Source: Yersinia canariae
Lineage (GTDB): Bacteria; Pseudomonadota; Gammaproteobacteria; Enterobacterales; Enterobacteriaceae
Length of the DNA: 64,000 nt
Assembly: GCF_009831415.1 (NCBI RefSeq)
Contig: NZ_CP043727.1
Span: 1,612,001 to 1,676,000, forward strand
Reading direction: 5' to 3'
Below are positions 9,489-19,152 of this stretch, in pieces. The position numbers and the translations under genes were made by a program. The notes below the pieces were generated by a model. That model worked only from the letters and a program-made list of their open reading frames with translations, searched no databases and was not told where the DNA came from. Each line of letters begins with the position of its first letter. Position 1 is the stretch's first letter.

Positions 9489-9956
9489 TCAAATAAGATG
9501 CGCTGCTACCTTCACCACAATTTTGCGCAGCGGCGCAATATCCCCCAGAGTCCCCATTGGCCGATGTAACTCGCCGGGGAACAGCAGTGCGATATCACCC
9601 GGAGCCAGTGTTAACAACGTTTCGGTACTAATCCCCTCAAACAAGCCGTAATCCCGCTCGGTATCAAAATTCATGGTCGGGCGCTGGCCCTGAGTCGATG
9701 GTGACGCGCCAATGACCTCACTGCCTTCCAACAAAATATGAATATCAATGTAATAACGATGCAATTCAGGGGCTTGCTCATACAAGGGTTTGGTCGCGGC
9801 AATAATGTGGTTCAGGTAAATTTCACGGCCTTCAATGTCTTGCTCACCTGCGGGCAGATTGGCTAAATCCATCTTACTGATAGCGGCCAGTGTACGGCGG
9901 ATAGCATCCGGATAAAGTGGGTTATTCACCGCGCTTTTCAATTCATCAAGTATCAT
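9489..9956 (-). CDS. YhcH/YjgK/YiaL family protein (DUF386, cupin-like)
   Basis: A 155-residue cytosolic beta-sandwich protein of the family that includes E. coli YhcH, YiaL, YjgK and the EbgC subunit. The metal-site pattern is visible: HRYYIDIHILLEGSE, a Glu in the middle, and the LAPGDIALLFPGELHRPM segment with a His. Family members are associated with sugar-acid and sialic-acid catabolism, often as mutarotase-like or lactonase-like accessory proteins. It is the last gene of a minus-strand set after idnK (40 bp gap), so a role in gluconate or ketogluconate use is likely. The exact reaction is unknown. Confidence 0.85.
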   Translation of the reverse strand: MILDELKSAVNNPLYPDAIRRTLAAISKMDLANLPAGEQDIEGREIYLNHIIAATKPLYEQAPELHRYYIDIHILLEGSEVIGASPSTQGQRPTMNFDTERDYGLFEGISTETLLTLAPGDIALLFPGELHRPMGTLGDIAPLRKIVVKVAAHLI

Positions 9957-9996
9957 AACTATTCCTATATTTCTGCGTATACATCATGCCGGGTGC

Positions 9997-10527
9997 TTAA
10001 GCACAGTGACTGACGTTATTTTCTTGTGCCAGTGCGGCAATGCAGTGCTCAACAACACCGGCAATGTCAGGCGAGATATCGATTGGAATGATGTCCGGCT
10101 CACGGGCATCAGGTGCTTCTAGTGTCGCGAACTGGCTCTTTAACAGGCTCTCCGGCATAAAATGCCCAGCCCGCTGCTGCATTCTGTGCAATACCAAATC
10201 GTAGTCACCCGTCAGCCACAGAAAGCGAATCCCTTGATTACCTTCACGCAGACGGTCGCGATACTGCTTTTTCAGTGCTGAGCACACTAAAAAACCCACT
10301 TCGTTTTTTTGTTGCAGGCTGTACGCCACATCACTTAACCGCTCAAGCCAGGGAGCGCGATCTTGATCATTCAACGGCTGGCCTGATGCCATCTTTTGGA
10401 TATTGGCGCGAGGATGCAGGTCATCGCCATCAATAAATTTGGCGTAAAGTGCCTGTGCCAGCGCCTGTCCAACACAGGATTTTCCTGTACCGGATACGCC
10501 CATAACAATAATGCATTTACCTGACAT
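9997..10527 (-). CDS. idnK: Gluconokinase
   Basis: A 176-residue cytosolic kinase that phosphorylates D-gluconate to 6-phosphogluconate with ATP. The P-loop GVSGTGKSC is at residues 11-19. FIDGDDLHPRANIQKMASGQPLNDQDRAPWL is the GntK/IdnK substrate-binding signature (the usual sequence is DGDxLHPxxNIxKM). The C-terminus ends in an Ala/Asn-rich tail, slightly shorter than E. coli IdnK (187). It lies 114 bp after idnO on the same strand. I use idnK rather than gntK because of its neighbour; the sequence alone does not separate them. The product feeds Edd, encoded on the other side of the regulator. Confidence 0.92.
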   Translation of the reverse strand: MSGKCIIVMGVSGTGKSCVGQALAQALYAKFIDGDDLHPRANIQKMASGQPLNDQDRAPWLERLSDVAYSLQQKNEVGFLVCSALKKQYRDRLREGNQGIRFLWLTGDYDLVLHRMQQRAGHFMPESLLKSQFATLEAPDAREPDIIPIDISPDIAGVVEHCIAALAQENNVSHCA

Positions 10528-10641
10528 AATGTTCCTCTGTACCTGACGAGTTATCTAACCAAAGTAATGGGTTACGGGTAGGTGGTAAGGGATTTGGGCA
10601 AGAGAACGTAGCTAATACCCCCCGCAGATTCAGTACCAAGA

Positions 10642-11406
10642 TCAAACCGCCACTAACATCCCACCGTCGACAAACAACAGGTGACCATTAACAAAGTCAG
10701 ATGCTTTGGAAGACAGATATACCGCCGCGCCAATTAACTCTTCCGGGTCACCCCAACGAGCAGCAGGTGTCCGTTTGCACAACCAATCGGTGAAGGCTTT
10801 ATCATCCACCAGCGCTTTTGTCATATCCGTTTTGAAATAACCCGGTGCGATACCATTGACCTGAATATTGTATCGGGCCAGCTCAACACACATTCCGCGG
10901 GTCAACATCTTCACCGCCCCTTTAGATGCGGCATATGGCGTGATAGTGTCGCGGCCTAATTCACTTTGCATTGAGCAAATATTAATAATTTTACCGCGTT
11001 GGCGTTTAACCATATAGCGGGAGACCGCTTGTGAAACCAAGAATACTGATTTCTGATTTACCGCGATCACATCGTCCCAATCTTTTTCTGGGAATTCGGT
11101 AAAAGCATGGCGGCGCTGAATACCGGCATTGTTAATTAAAATATCAATAGCACCAATGCTACTTTCTATTTGCGCAATAGCATCATTAACAGCATCATGG
11201 TCAGTCACATTAAATGCGGCTGCATGAGCAATAAAACCGCTGGCACGTAATTCGGCGACTGCTTTTTCTGCTCGCTCTGCCGTAATATCATTAATTATTA
11301 TTTCTGCACCAAATTCAGCAAGGCCTTTCGCTAATAGAAATCCAATACCTTGAGCGGACCCAGTAATTAATACTTTGCGGTTTTCTAACGAAAATAAATT
11401 CTTCAT
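10642..11406 (-). CDS. idnO: 5-keto-D-gluconate 5-reductase
   Basis: A 254-residue short-chain dehydrogenase, the same length and very similar throughout to E. coli IdnO. It reduces 5-ketogluconate to gluconate with NAD(P)H. The Rossmann motif is TGSAQGIGFLLA at about residues 16-27, NNAG is at about 90, and the catalytic set is Ser/Tyr/Lys with YAASKGAVKM near residue 160. It is the first gene of the minus-strand arm idnO-idnK-yhcH-like, divergent from the LacI regulator. The 426 bp upstream carry a CRP-like site and IdnR-like operator sequences. The other idn genes of E. coli (idnD, idnT) are absent here. Confidence 0.95.
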   Translation of the reverse strand: MKNLFSLENRKVLITGSAQGIGFLLAKGLAEFGAEIIINDITAERAEKAVAELRASGFIAHAAAFNVTDHDAVNDAIAQIESSIGAIDILINNAGIQRRHAFTEFPEKDWDDVIAVNQKSVFLVSQAVSRYMVKRQRGKIINICSMQSELGRDTITPYAASKGAVKMLTRGMCVELARYNIQVNGIAPGYFKTDMTKALVDDKAFTDWLCKRTPAARWGDPEELIGAAVYLSSKASDFVNGHLLFVDGGMLVAV

Positions 11407-11561
11407 AGTGAATTCCTGATGGCGCTAATGAAGCGACATATAAAATAAATATAATTGATGGCTGATTAATTTAATAACAACAGCAGTGATAAAATCTAAA
11501 CTTCCAATAAATATGACTGCTTGAAAACATGTGCTTATCAAACCGTTTTCCGCCTTACTAA

Positions 11562-11615
11562 ACTGTGATGGAGATCACTTTAAATCATGTTACGGCAAGC
11601 TGTTACCGCTTACGT
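11562..11615. promoter_or_regulatory. CRP-like site and IdnR/GntR-like operator before idnO
   Basis: TGTGA-TGGAGA-TCACT at 11564-11579 fits the CRP consensus well. CTGTTACCGCTTACGT at 11600-11615 matches 12 of 16 positions of the perfect operator found at 13042-13057 in this window; a weaker partial copy (ATGTTACGGCAAG) starts at 11587. The rest of 11407-11832 is A+T-rich intergenic DNA with no other gene. Confidence 0.6.
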
Positions 11616-11832
11616 GAGCGATATCGCCTTGAGGACAGGAAAATACGACTATTTGTGGGGTCTTTGCCCATTTATGGATGGTGAATCTGGTTAACTTATT
11701 GATAATAATATAACTAAATAATAGAAAGCATGATTGTTATTGCATTTTAAACTTGTAACATACTTTTCATTACCGCCGCTAACAGTGCATAATCACTTTA
11801 TTCATTTCGCACTCTTGTTTCAGGTATATGCC

Positions 11833-12825
11833 ATGAAAAACCAGCGTGTTACGTTACAGGATATCGCGTTACTAGCCGGCGTGACCAAAATGACCGTCAG
11901 CCGCTACCTGCGCACGCCGGAAAAAGTGGCTCCCGAAACCGGCGAACGCATTGCCCAAGTCATGGCTGAGGTCAATTACAGTGCTGATTCAGACGGGGAA
12001 ACTGGCCTCAACCAAAAAAGCCCGAGAATTGGTATCTTAGTGCCTTCCTTTAATAACCAGATTTTCTCCGACTTGCTGGCGGGTATTGAGTCAGTCACGG
12101 CCAGCAGTGGCTACCAGACTCTGGTGGTTAACTATAACTACAATAAAGAACGTGAAGAAGAACAGATAGTTAACCTGCTTTCCTGTCAAATTTCCGGATT
12201 GATACTCACCGATTCTGAGCATACTTTACGTGCGGATAAGTATCTGAATGCTTCAGAGCTACCAGTAGCGCAAGTGATGGATCTGGAACCACAATTCAAC
12301 CGCATTACAGTAGGTTTTAATAATTATCAGGCCGCCTACGACATGACGGCGACATTACTGGCGAGTGGAAAACAAAATGTTGTCTATTTTGGTTCCATGT
12401 CTGATGTCCGGGATCGCAAACGTTATCAAGGATATAGCCAAGCAATGAGTGATGCAGGTTTTGCGCCACTGCATATTACTCCCAACAAAGTCTCATCAGT
12501 CTCTATTGGTGCCGGGATGTTGGCATTGGCACGACAAATGTATCCCCAAGTTGATGCTATTTTCTGTACCAATGACGACATGGCGGTGGGGGTGTTACAA
12601 GAATGCTTGAAATTAGGCATTTCGGTGCCAGCGGAAATGGCCATTTCCGGTTTTCATGGGCTGGATATCGGCCAGGCAACCACACCCGTGCTGGCCAGTG
12701 TCACCACCCCGCGTTTTGAAATGGGCAAAGTAGCTGCTGAAATCTTGATCAAGAAAATAAAAAAAATCCCGACAATTGAACAGGTTGACTTGCATTATCG
12801 CATTTCACTCGGCGGGACTATCTAA
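11833..12825 (+). CDS. idnR: LacI-family regulator of gluconate/idonate genes
   Basis: A 330-residue LacI/GalR regulator. The frame is open upstream to 11734, but the ATG at 11833 starts the canonical DNA-binding domain (MKNQRVTLQDIALLAGVTKM, hinge helix at about residues 45-60). The rest is a periplasmic-binding-protein-like effector domain with the family motifs GILVPSFNNQIFSDLLAGIE, FCTNDDMAVGVL and ISGFHGLDIG. Overall it resembles E. coli IdnR more than GntR. It lies between the two metabolic arms it probably controls. The 5-ketogluconate- or gluconate-type inducer is inferred from the family. Confidence 0.9.
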   Translation: MKNQRVTLQDIALLAGVTKMTVSRYLRTPEKVAPETGERIAQVMAEVNYSADSDGETGLNQKSPRIGILVPSFNNQIFSDLLAGIESVTASSGYQTLVVNYNYNKEREEEQIVNLLSCQISGLILTDSEHTLRADKYLNASELPVAQVMDLEPQFNRITVGFNNYQAAYDMTATLLASGKQNVVYFGSMSDVRDRKRYQGYSQAMSDAGFAPLHITPNKVSSVSIGAGMLALARQMYPQVDAIFCTNDDMAVGVLQECLKLGISVPAEMAISGFHGLDIGQATTPVLASVTTPRFEMGKVAAEILIKKIKKIPTIEQVDLHYRISLGGTI

Positions 12826-13041
12826 TATTTCCTCAGTGGCTGAGAGGTATGCTAATCATTCATCACGGCCATTGTTCTGTTCAGTAGCCGTGAATGTTCC
12901 TTCCTGATGACCCGCCATAATAATATCCCTGGGGATAACAAATAACGCCAATTCATAACATTTTGATTAAGGCGTTATATCAATCATTAACCCTGACTTG
13001 ATGAGCTGAAACAATTCAGCTAGATCAATGATAGGTCGATC

Positions 13042-13093
13042 ACGTTACCGGTAACATGTTTTCTTAACATGATTTACAGTGACCTGCATCACA
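13042..13093. promoter_or_regulatory. Perfect GntR/IdnR-type operator and CRP-like site
   Basis: GTTACCGGTAAC at 13044-13055 is a perfect palindrome inside CGTTACCGGTAACATG and matches the E. coli GntR/IdnR operator pattern. Twenty bases on, AGTGA-CCTGCA-TCACA (13078-13093) is a CRP-like site. Both precede the dehydrogenase-MFS-DUF336-edd operon. The remainder of 12826-13207 holds no gene. Confidence 0.75.
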
Positions 13094-13207
13094 AAATAAA
13101 ACATTGAAAACAGGTCTCATAACGACATTCGCTGAATGGCTCTGTCATCCGATGATTATCCGTCGCCATTCTGGTTTTTGATTTATTGACCTAATCAGGT
13201 ACTCGTT

Positions 13208-14173
13208 ATGAAAAACAGCAAACCATCTTCTTTCAAACAGGCTGTATTGATTATTGCCCCAGTAATGGATTATTTGACGGAGAAGTTGGAACAAAATTTC
13301 ACTGTCCACAAACTTTTTCAGGTTACGGATACTGCTGAGTTTTTTGCAGAACAGGGCAAGAATATTAAAGGTATTGTGACCCGTGGTGATATTGGTGTGA
13401 CCAACGAAGTGCTGGCGTTATTACCAGAAGTGCAGATTATCTCAATCTTCGGTGTTGGCACGGATGCTGTGGACCTGGACACCACCCGCGAGCGCAATAT
13501 CATCGTGACCACAACCCCCGGCGTATTGACTGATGATGTGGCTGATACTGCTCTGGGGCTTATTATTGCGACCTCACGCCGCCTCTGTCAGGCTGATAAA
13601 TTCTTGCGTGCCGGGCAATGGCCGCACAGCAATTTACCATTATCATCGAAAGTGACTGGCAAACGTCTGGGTGTATTTGGTATGGGCCGTATTGGTCAAG
13701 CTATTGCTCGCCGCGCCGCCGGTTTTGATATGCAAATTGCCTATACTGACACCGCGCACATCCAAAGCCTGCCATATCAATATGTTCCAGATTTAATCAG
13801 CCTTGCCAAGCAAAGCGATATTCTGGTTGTGGCTATTTCAGGAGGAAAAGACAGTATTGGTTTGATTGATAAAGCTATTTTTTCCGCCATGCCCAATCAT
13901 GCACTTCTGATCAATATTGCTCGTGGCAGTATGGTCAATCAAGATGATTTAATCCGTGCATTGCAACAAAAAGAAATCGGTGGGGCAGGTTTGGATGTAT
14001 TTGCAGATGAGCCTAATGTGCCACAGGCATTAATTGAAATGGACAATGTTGTATTATTGCCACATATCGCCAGTGCCACCATAGAAACCCGAATTCAAAT
14101 GAGCGATATCGTATTCTCAAATATTCATGCCCATTTTTCAGGTGAAAAAGCACCCACTGCCATTGCTTATTAA
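13208..14173 (+). CDS. D-isomer-specific 2-hydroxyacid dehydrogenase, probable 2-ketogluconate reductase
   Basis: A 321-residue NAD(P)-dependent dehydrogenase. The N-terminal substrate domain has the VTRGDIGV and FGVGTDAVDLD loops. The Rossmann fold carries GVFGMGRIGQAIARR (GxGxxG, about residues 157-171). The catalytic triad of the family is present: Arg in INIARGSMV, Glu in DVFADEPNVP and His in LLPHIASAT. The place in the cluster (regulator and gluconokinase on one side, a ketogluconate-type carrier and Edd on the other) points to reduction of 2-ketogluconate to gluconate, as in the GhrB/TkrA group. Glyoxylate/hydroxypyruvate reductase activity is the alternative. It is the first gene of a plus-strand operon. 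Confidence 0.88.
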   Translation: MKNSKPSSFKQAVLIIAPVMDYLTEKLEQNFTVHKLFQVTDTAEFFAEQGKNIKGIVTRGDIGVTNEVLALLPEVQIISIFGVGTDAVDLDTTRERNIIVTTTPGVLTDDVADTALGLIIATSRRLCQADKFLRAGQWPHSNLPLSSKVTGKRLGVFGMGRIGQAIARRAAGFDMQIAYTDTAHIQSLPYQYVPDLISLAKQSDILVVAISGGKDSIGLIDKAIFSAMPNHALLINIARGSMVNQDDLIRALQQKEIGGAGLDVFADEPNVPQALIEMDNVVLLPHIASATIETRIQMSDIVFSNIHAHFSGEKAPTAIAY

Positions 14174-14330
14174 CAGCATTTTATTAATAAATTGATTATT
14201 AGCGATAATAAAAATACATCAGTGATATTTAATTAATAACAGCAAATATCCCTTATTTGCTTTCGCCATACTCTGCATCATTATTCCTGGTGCAGGGTAA
14301 TACTTTGCTATTATCATGAGGCGTGTTTAT

Positions 14331-15647
14331 ATGGACAGTAAGATCCCTAATGCCCGTTGGTTTCGCGTTATTGTGCCAATAATGATTGCTTGTATTATTT
14401 CTTTTATGGACCGGGTTAATATTAGTTTTGCACTACCGGGTGGCATGGAGAGTGATCTGGCTATTACCAGTCAAATGGCTGGTTTAGCGGGCGGTATTTT
14501 CTTTATTGGTTATTTATTTTTACAAGTACCCGGTGGCCGTATTGCTGTTCATGGCAGCGGCAGAAAATTCATTGCTTATTCCCTTGCGGTTTGGGCCATT
14601 GTTTCCATTCTGACCGGCTTTGTTACTAACCATTATCAATTATTATTCCTGCGCTTTGTGCTAGGGGTCTCTGAGGGCGGCATGTTACCGGTGGTCTTGA
14701 CCATGGTGAGCAACTGGTTCCCGGAACGTGAGATTGGCCGCGCCAATGCATTCGTGATGATGTTCGCCCCTATCGGTGGCATGTTCACAGCACCTTTATC
14801 GGGCTTTATTATCAATGCGTTAGACTGGCGCTGGCTGTTCTTCCTCGAAGGTTCGCTGTCAGCAGTGGTGTTGATAATGTGGTGGTTTGTTATCAGTGAC
14901 AGACCAGAAGAAGCCAAATGGTTATCAGCAAAAGAACGCGATTATCTGGTGACAGAGCTTGCGCGTGAACGGGCAGAGCGGATGCAGGATGCGCCAGTAA
15001 CCAATGCGCCGCTAAAAGCCGTTTTCTTGAATAAAGGCCTAATGAAATTAGTTGCCCTGAACTTCTTTTATCAAACCGGGGATTATGGTTACACCTTGTG
15101 GTTGCCGACTATTTTGAAAAATCTGACCGGTGGCAATATGGCCTCTGTCGGGATACTGGCAATTCTACCCTTTATTGCCACCACCGCCGGTATCTATGTT
15201 ATTTCCACGTTATCGGATAAAACCGGCAAGCGCCGCTTGCTGATTATGATTTCCTTGTTCTGTTTTGCCGCCGGTCTGGTGACCTCGGTTATTTTCCGTC
15301 ACAACGTGTTGATCTCTTATATGGCCTTGGTGGTTTGCGGATTCTTCCTCAAAGCCGCGACCAGCCCATTCTGGTCAATTCCAGGTCGCATTGCGGTGCC
15401 TGAAGTTGCCGGTGGCGCACGTGGTGTGATTAATGGATTGGGTAATTTAGGCGGGTTCTGTGGCCCGTATTTGGTCGGCGTTATGATTTTCTTCTATGGC
15501 CAAAGTGCGGCGGTGTGCATGTTAGCTGGCTCATTAATTATTGCCGGGCTGATTACCTTAACCTTGCCAAAAGAGTGTGATGTTGAAATCACTGCAAAAG
15601 GAAAAGGTATTGCTGACAAAGGCTTAGCTAAAGCCAAACGCGCTTAA
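14331..15647 (+). CDS. MFS carrier of the anion:cation symporter family, probable ketogluconate importer
   Basis: A 438-residue inner-membrane protein with 12 predicted helices. It belongs to the ACS branch of the MFS (as ExuT, GudP, KguT), shown by the helix 1 motif [12 protein letters not shown], the helix 4 motif [15 protein letters not shown], and [24 protein letters not shown]. The ATG at 14331 is preferred to 14316 because GAGG at 14318-14321 has the right spacing. Sitting between a 2-hydroxyacid dehydrogenase and Edd, it most likely takes up 2-ketogluconate or a related hexonate; the substrate is inferred from context. Confidence 0.85.
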   Translation: MDSKIPNARWFRVIVPIMIACIISFMDRVNISFALPGGMESDLAITSQMAGLAGGIFFIGYLFLQVPGGRIAVHGSGRKFIAYSLAVWAIVSILTGFVTNHYQLLFLRFVLGVSEGGMLPVVLTMVSNWFPEREIGRANAFVMMFAPIGGMFTAPLSGFIINALDWRWLFFLEGSLSAVVLIMWWFVISDRPEEAKWLSAKERDYLVTELARERAERMQDAPVTNAPLKAVFLNKGLMKLVALNFFYQTGDYGYTLWLPTILKNLTGGNMASVGILAILPFIATTAGIYVISTLSDKTGKRRLLIMISLFCFAAGLVTSVIFRHNVLISYMALVVCGFFLKAATSPFWSIPGRIAVPEVAGGARGVINGLGNLGGFCGPYLVGVMIFFYGQSAAVCMLAGSLIIAGLITLTLPKECDVEITAKGKGIADKGLAKAKRA

Positions 15648-15729
15648 ACTGATAGGCGGTATTAGCTGGAAACAGCATTGCCGCCTACCAGAAACGCCAA
15701 TAACTTTGGGGATATCACCGGAGAATCTC

Positions 15730-16236
15730 ATGAATTTACAACAGCAACTTACCCACTGCCAACAGCATCAACAACTGTTGCAATTGATGCATTTCAATCA
15801 TGAAACTGCCTGGCAGTTGGGTGAGAAAATAAAGCGGCAAGCCGAATTACAAGGCGTGGCGCTGGCTATCAATATCACGGTAAATGGGCAAACATTATTC
15901 AGCTATGCCATGTCCGGCACCAGTGCAGAAAACCTTGATTGGCTGCGGCGCAAGCGCAATGTTGTGGAATTACTCGGCACCAGTTCTTATGCCGCAGGGC
16001 TGATGTTGCAACAGCGCCAGACCTCTCTTGAAGCGCGCTATGGTGTCAGCTTAAGGGACTATGCTGCGCTGGGGGGCGGCTTCCCGTTGCAAGTCAAACA
16101 GGCGGGAATTATTGGCAGCGTGAATGTTTCTGGCGCGCCACATCTGGATGATCACAATTTACTGTTGCAGGTGCTGGCAGACTTTATCGGCCTGCCTGCG
16201 GGCAGTATTGAGCTTTTGGCTCCACTGAGCGAATAA
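15730..16236 (+). CDS. DUF336/UPF0303 (GlcG/HbpS-like) protein
   Basis: A 168-residue cytosolic protein of the UPF0303 group, related to GlcG and the haem-binding HbpS. The typical segments are [18 protein letters not shown] near residue 45, [10 protein letters not shown] and [17 protein letters not shown]. The start at 15730 follows GGAGA at 15720-15724. It stands 9 bp before edd in the ketogluconate operon. Members are frequent next to hydroxyacid-catabolic genes but their role is not settled. A small-ligand sensing or accessory role is inferred. Confidence 0.82.
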   Translation: MNLQQQLTHCQQHQQLLQLMHFNHETAWQLGEKIKRQAELQGVALAINITVNGQTLFSYAMSGTSAENLDWLRRKRNVVELLGTSSYAAGLMLQQRQTSLEARYGVSLRDYAALGGGFPLQVKQAGIIGSVNVSGAPHLDDHNLLLQVLADFIGLPAGSIELLAPLSE

Positions 16237-16245
16237 GGAATGGCG

Positions 16246-18057
16246 ATGAACCCGACCCTCACCCGCGTGACGCAGCGCATTATGGCGCGATCTGCCGCGA
16301 CCCGTACGACTTATCTGCAACGAATCAGTGCGGCAAAAGAAAATACGGTTCACCGTTCACAACTGGCTTGCGGCAATCTGGCCCATGGTTTTGCGGCTTG
16401 CCAACCCGAGGATAAAGCCGCACTGAAGAATATGGTGCGCAGTGATATTGCCATCATTACCTCCTATAACGACATGCTGTCAGCCCATCAACCTTATGAG
16501 CATTATCCCCAGCAATTGAAAGATGCGCTGCATGACGTGGGCGCAGTTGGTCAAGTGGCGGGAGGTGTTCCTGCCATGTGCGACGGCGTGACTCAGGGGC
16601 AAGATGGGATGGAGCTGTCGCTGATGAGCCGCGATGTTATTGCTATGTCTGCGGCTATCGGCTTATCACACAATATGTTTGATGGCGCTTTGTATCTTGG
16701 GGTGTGTGACAAAATTGTGCCGGGGTTGCTGATGGCCGCTTTGTCATTTGGTCATTTACCGGCGGTTTTTGTTCCGGCGGGGCCAATGGCCAGCGGCTTG
16801 CCCAATAAAGAAAAAGTGCGCGTGCGCCAACTGTATGCCGAGGGCAAGGTCGACCGGCAAGCGCTGCTGGAGGCGGAGTCGGCCTCTTATCACAGTGCTG
16901 GCACTTGCACATTTTACGGCACAGCCAACTCGAATCAGATGGTAATGGAAGTCATGGGGCTGCATTTGCCCGGCTCTTCTTTTATTCAGCCCAATACGCC
17001 ACTGCGGGATGCATTGACAGCAGCAGCGGCTCGTCAGGTCACGCGTTTGACTCAAACCAGTGGTAATTACCTGCCCGTCGGCCAATTGGTAGATGAAAAA
17101 GTGGTGGTGAATGGCATTGTGGCACTGTTGGCCACCGGTGGCTCCACGAATCACACCATGCACTTGGTCGCGATGGCGCGCTCGGCGGGCATTATCATTG
17201 ATTGGGACGATTTTTCCGAACTGTCAGAAGTGGTTCCGTTGCTATGCCGCATTTACCCTAATGGCCCGGCGGATATTAACTATTTCCAGGCCGCCGGCGG
17301 GGTAGCATTGCTGGTAAAAGAGTTACTGCAAGGTGGTTTGCTACACGAAGATGTGCATACCGTTGCGGGATTTGGTTTGCAACGCTACACGCAAGAACCC
17401 TGTCTGGACGCCGGTCAGTTACAGTGGCGCAGTGGGCCGGATCACTCACTGGACGACTCCGTCATTGCCAGTCTTACCAACCCTTTCTCGCCCCATGGCG
17501 GTACTAAAGTATTGAGTGGCAATCTGGGGCGCGCAGTGATGAAAACCTCGGCAGTTCCTCATGATCATCAGATTATTGAAGGGCCTGCGGTGATATTTGA
17601 AAGCCAGCATGATGTCGGGCCAGCTTTTGAATCCGGTGCGCTGGACCGCGATTGCGTGGTGGTGGTGCGTTATCAGGGGCCACGGGCTATTGGTATGCCG
17701 GAATTGCATAAGTTGATGCCGCCGCTGGGGGTATTACTGGATCGTGGGTTTAAGGTCGCGTTAGTCACCGATGGCCGTTTGTCCGGAGCCTCCGGCAAAG
17801 TGCCCTCGGCCATTCATGTCACCCCAGAAGCTTATTGTGGTGGTTTATTGGCAAAAATTCGTCCTGGTGACAGGGTGCGGGTTAATGGCATCACCGGGGA
17901 ACTTTCACTGCTGGTGGATGAAGCAGAGCTGGCGGCTCGCCACCCTGCATTACCGGATATCTCCGCTTTCCATGTGGGGTGTGGCCGTGAGTTGTTTGGT
18001 GCGTTACGCGAACAATTGAGCGGCGCGGAGCAAGGAGCTTGCTGTATCCGTTTCTAG
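16246..18057 (+). CDS. edd: 6-phosphogluconate dehydratase (Entner-Doudoroff)
   Basis: A 603-residue [4Fe-4S] dehydratase that converts 6-phosphogluconate to 2-keto-3-deoxy-6-phosphogluconate. It has exactly the length of E. coli Edd and is very similar along its whole length. Visible motifs are the cluster cysteines in [17 protein letters not shown] and [10 protein letters not shown], and [22 protein letters not shown] near the C-terminus. The ATG at 16240 sits against the AAGGA ribosome site, so the ATG at 16246 with six-base spacing is preferred. It closes the ketogluconate operon. The usual partner eda is not downstream (elaB follows), so the aldolase must be encoded elsewhere. Confidence 0.97.
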   Translation: MNPTLTRVTQRIMARSAATRTTYLQRISAAKENTVHRSQLACGNLAHGFAACQPEDKAALKNMVRSDIAIITSYNDMLSAHQPYEHYPQQLKDALHDVGAVGQVAGGVPAMCDGVTQGQDGMELSLMSRDVIAMSAAIGLSHNMFDGALYLGVCDKIVPGLLMAALSFGHLPAVFVPAGPMASGLPNKEKVRVRQLYAEGKVDRQALLEAESASYHSAGTCTFYGTANSNQMVMEVMGLHLPGSSFIQPNTPLRDALTAAAARQVTRLTQTSGNYLPVGQLVDEKVVVNGIVALLATGGSTNHTMHLVAMARSAGIIIDWDDFSELSEVVPLLCRIYPNGPADINYFQAAGGVALLVKELLQGGLLHEDVHTVAGFGLQRYTQEPCLDAGQLQWRSGPDHSLDDSVIASLTNPFSPHGGTKVLSGNLGRAVMKTSAVPHDHQIIEGPAVIFESQHDVGPAFESGALDRDCVVVVRYQGPRAIGMPELHKLMPPLGVLLDRGFKVALVTDGRLSGASGKVPSAIHVTPEAYCGGLLAKIRPGDRVRVNGITGELSLLVDEAELAARHPALPDISAFHVGCGRELFGALREQLSGAEQGACCIRF

Positions 18058-18294
18058 CCTGATATCAGCGGGTTGCCGCAGTATGTCTGGCGGCCGTCCC
18101 TCGGGCGATTGCGCAAAATGGGCTAGGATATTGAGACTCACTCATACATGAGTTGTGTGAGAGTGTCATCGTGGAGTCAAAACCGTCTTGCAGATTAATC
18201 CTGAAAATCCCCACAGGGGCACGGAATCAATACTGTGCTGATGATTTTCGACTAAGCTTGAAAAATGCACTTTTTTCACTCATGGAGAAACCAC

Positions 18295-18603
18295 ATGAAC
18301 CGAGATAAAGAACAGCAAACCTCGCTGGATGACGATCTGACAATGCTAACCGACACTCTGGAAGAGGTATTGCGAGCTTCTGGTGATGCTGCTGATGAAA
18401 GTTATCAGGAAATCAAAGCCCGGGCGGAGAAAGCATTAAAGGAGGTTCAGAACCGTTTGAGTGGCCGCAGTGAATGCTATATCAAACGGGCGAAAGCGCT
18501 CGCGTGTTGTACTGATGATTATGTGCGCGAAAAACCCTGGTGCAGTGTAGGGATTGGCGCAACTGTCGGATTGGTTGTGGGGCTATTGCTAGCGCGCCGC
18601 TAA
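18295..18603 (+). CDS. elaB: ElaB/YqjD-family membrane-anchored protein
   Basis: A 102-residue protein: an acidic coiled-coil N-terminal part (DDDLTMLTDTLEEVLRASGD, AEKALKEVQNRLS), then a C-terminal membrane anchor (GIGATVGLVVGLLLARR). E. coli ElaB is a stationary-phase inner-membrane tail-anchored protein that binds ribosomes. elaB lies beside the men operon in E. coli too, so the position supports the name. The ATG at 18295 is preceded by GGAGA. The CC pair in KALACCTDDYVREKPW is unusual for a cytosolic stretch. An unrelated 234-bp gap separates it from edd. Confidence 0.9.
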   Translation: MNRDKEQQTSLDDDLTMLTDTLEEVLRASGDAADESYQEIKARAEKALKEVQNRLSGRSECYIKRAKALACCTDDYVREKPWCSVGIGATVGLVVGLLLARR

Positions 18604-18667
18604 AATATTTTAGTGAAAAATGATGATTATCTTCATTTTTATTAAAATGCTTTTAATCATTATCGTC

Positions 18668-18691
18668 GGCCCTTAAATGGGCCATTTTTAT
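18668..18691 (+). terminator. Rho-independent terminator of elaB
   Basis: GGCCC-TTAAAT-GGGCC followed by ATTTTTAT, 65 bp after the elaB stop. Confidence 0.75.
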
Positions 18692-19152
18692 ATTTAAACA
18701 GAATGAAAGTTAACAATAGTTTAATAATGTAATTTATTAAATGAATAACAAATATAAAATAATGCAATAAACATGACCAATATGGCCTCCAATGACGCAC
18801 CAATATCTATTGGCGATTAACTCTCTTGTCGAATTGGATACCCGATGCAGTTAATGCTGGCGCTGTTTTAAACGCAGAGCGCGGAAGCAAAAATCAGGTG
18901 ATATGGGATACTGAAAATAACACGCCGGCATTCAGTCAGTTGTTGGGCGCGGGCAAGTGGCTAAGTTGGCTATTTTCCGTGCCGCTGAATACGCCCAATT
19001 TTGATGACACCGCCAGATACCCCTTGTTGAGTATATAAAAACATCAATATCAAATATTAGTGTGATAACTAACAATAACTTTTCAATCAGACTTTTATTA
19101 TTATTCATGCCCCGTATAATCCCACTCTTTCTGTTGATTTGCCGAGGTGGTC
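18692..19152. other. A+T-rich gap before menF
   Basis: No convincing gene is seen. A 70-codon frame beginning with TTG at 18826 has no ribosome site and no recognisable family; its partly natural-looking C-terminal sequence could be a decayed gene end. The menF promoter should lie near 19080-19140. Confidence 0.4.

Noticed and set aside
18826..19038. 70-codon frame with TTG start between elaB and menF
   Set aside because: No ribosome site, no recognised family and a TTG start. It could be a gene remnant, but the evidence is too weak for a feature of its own.
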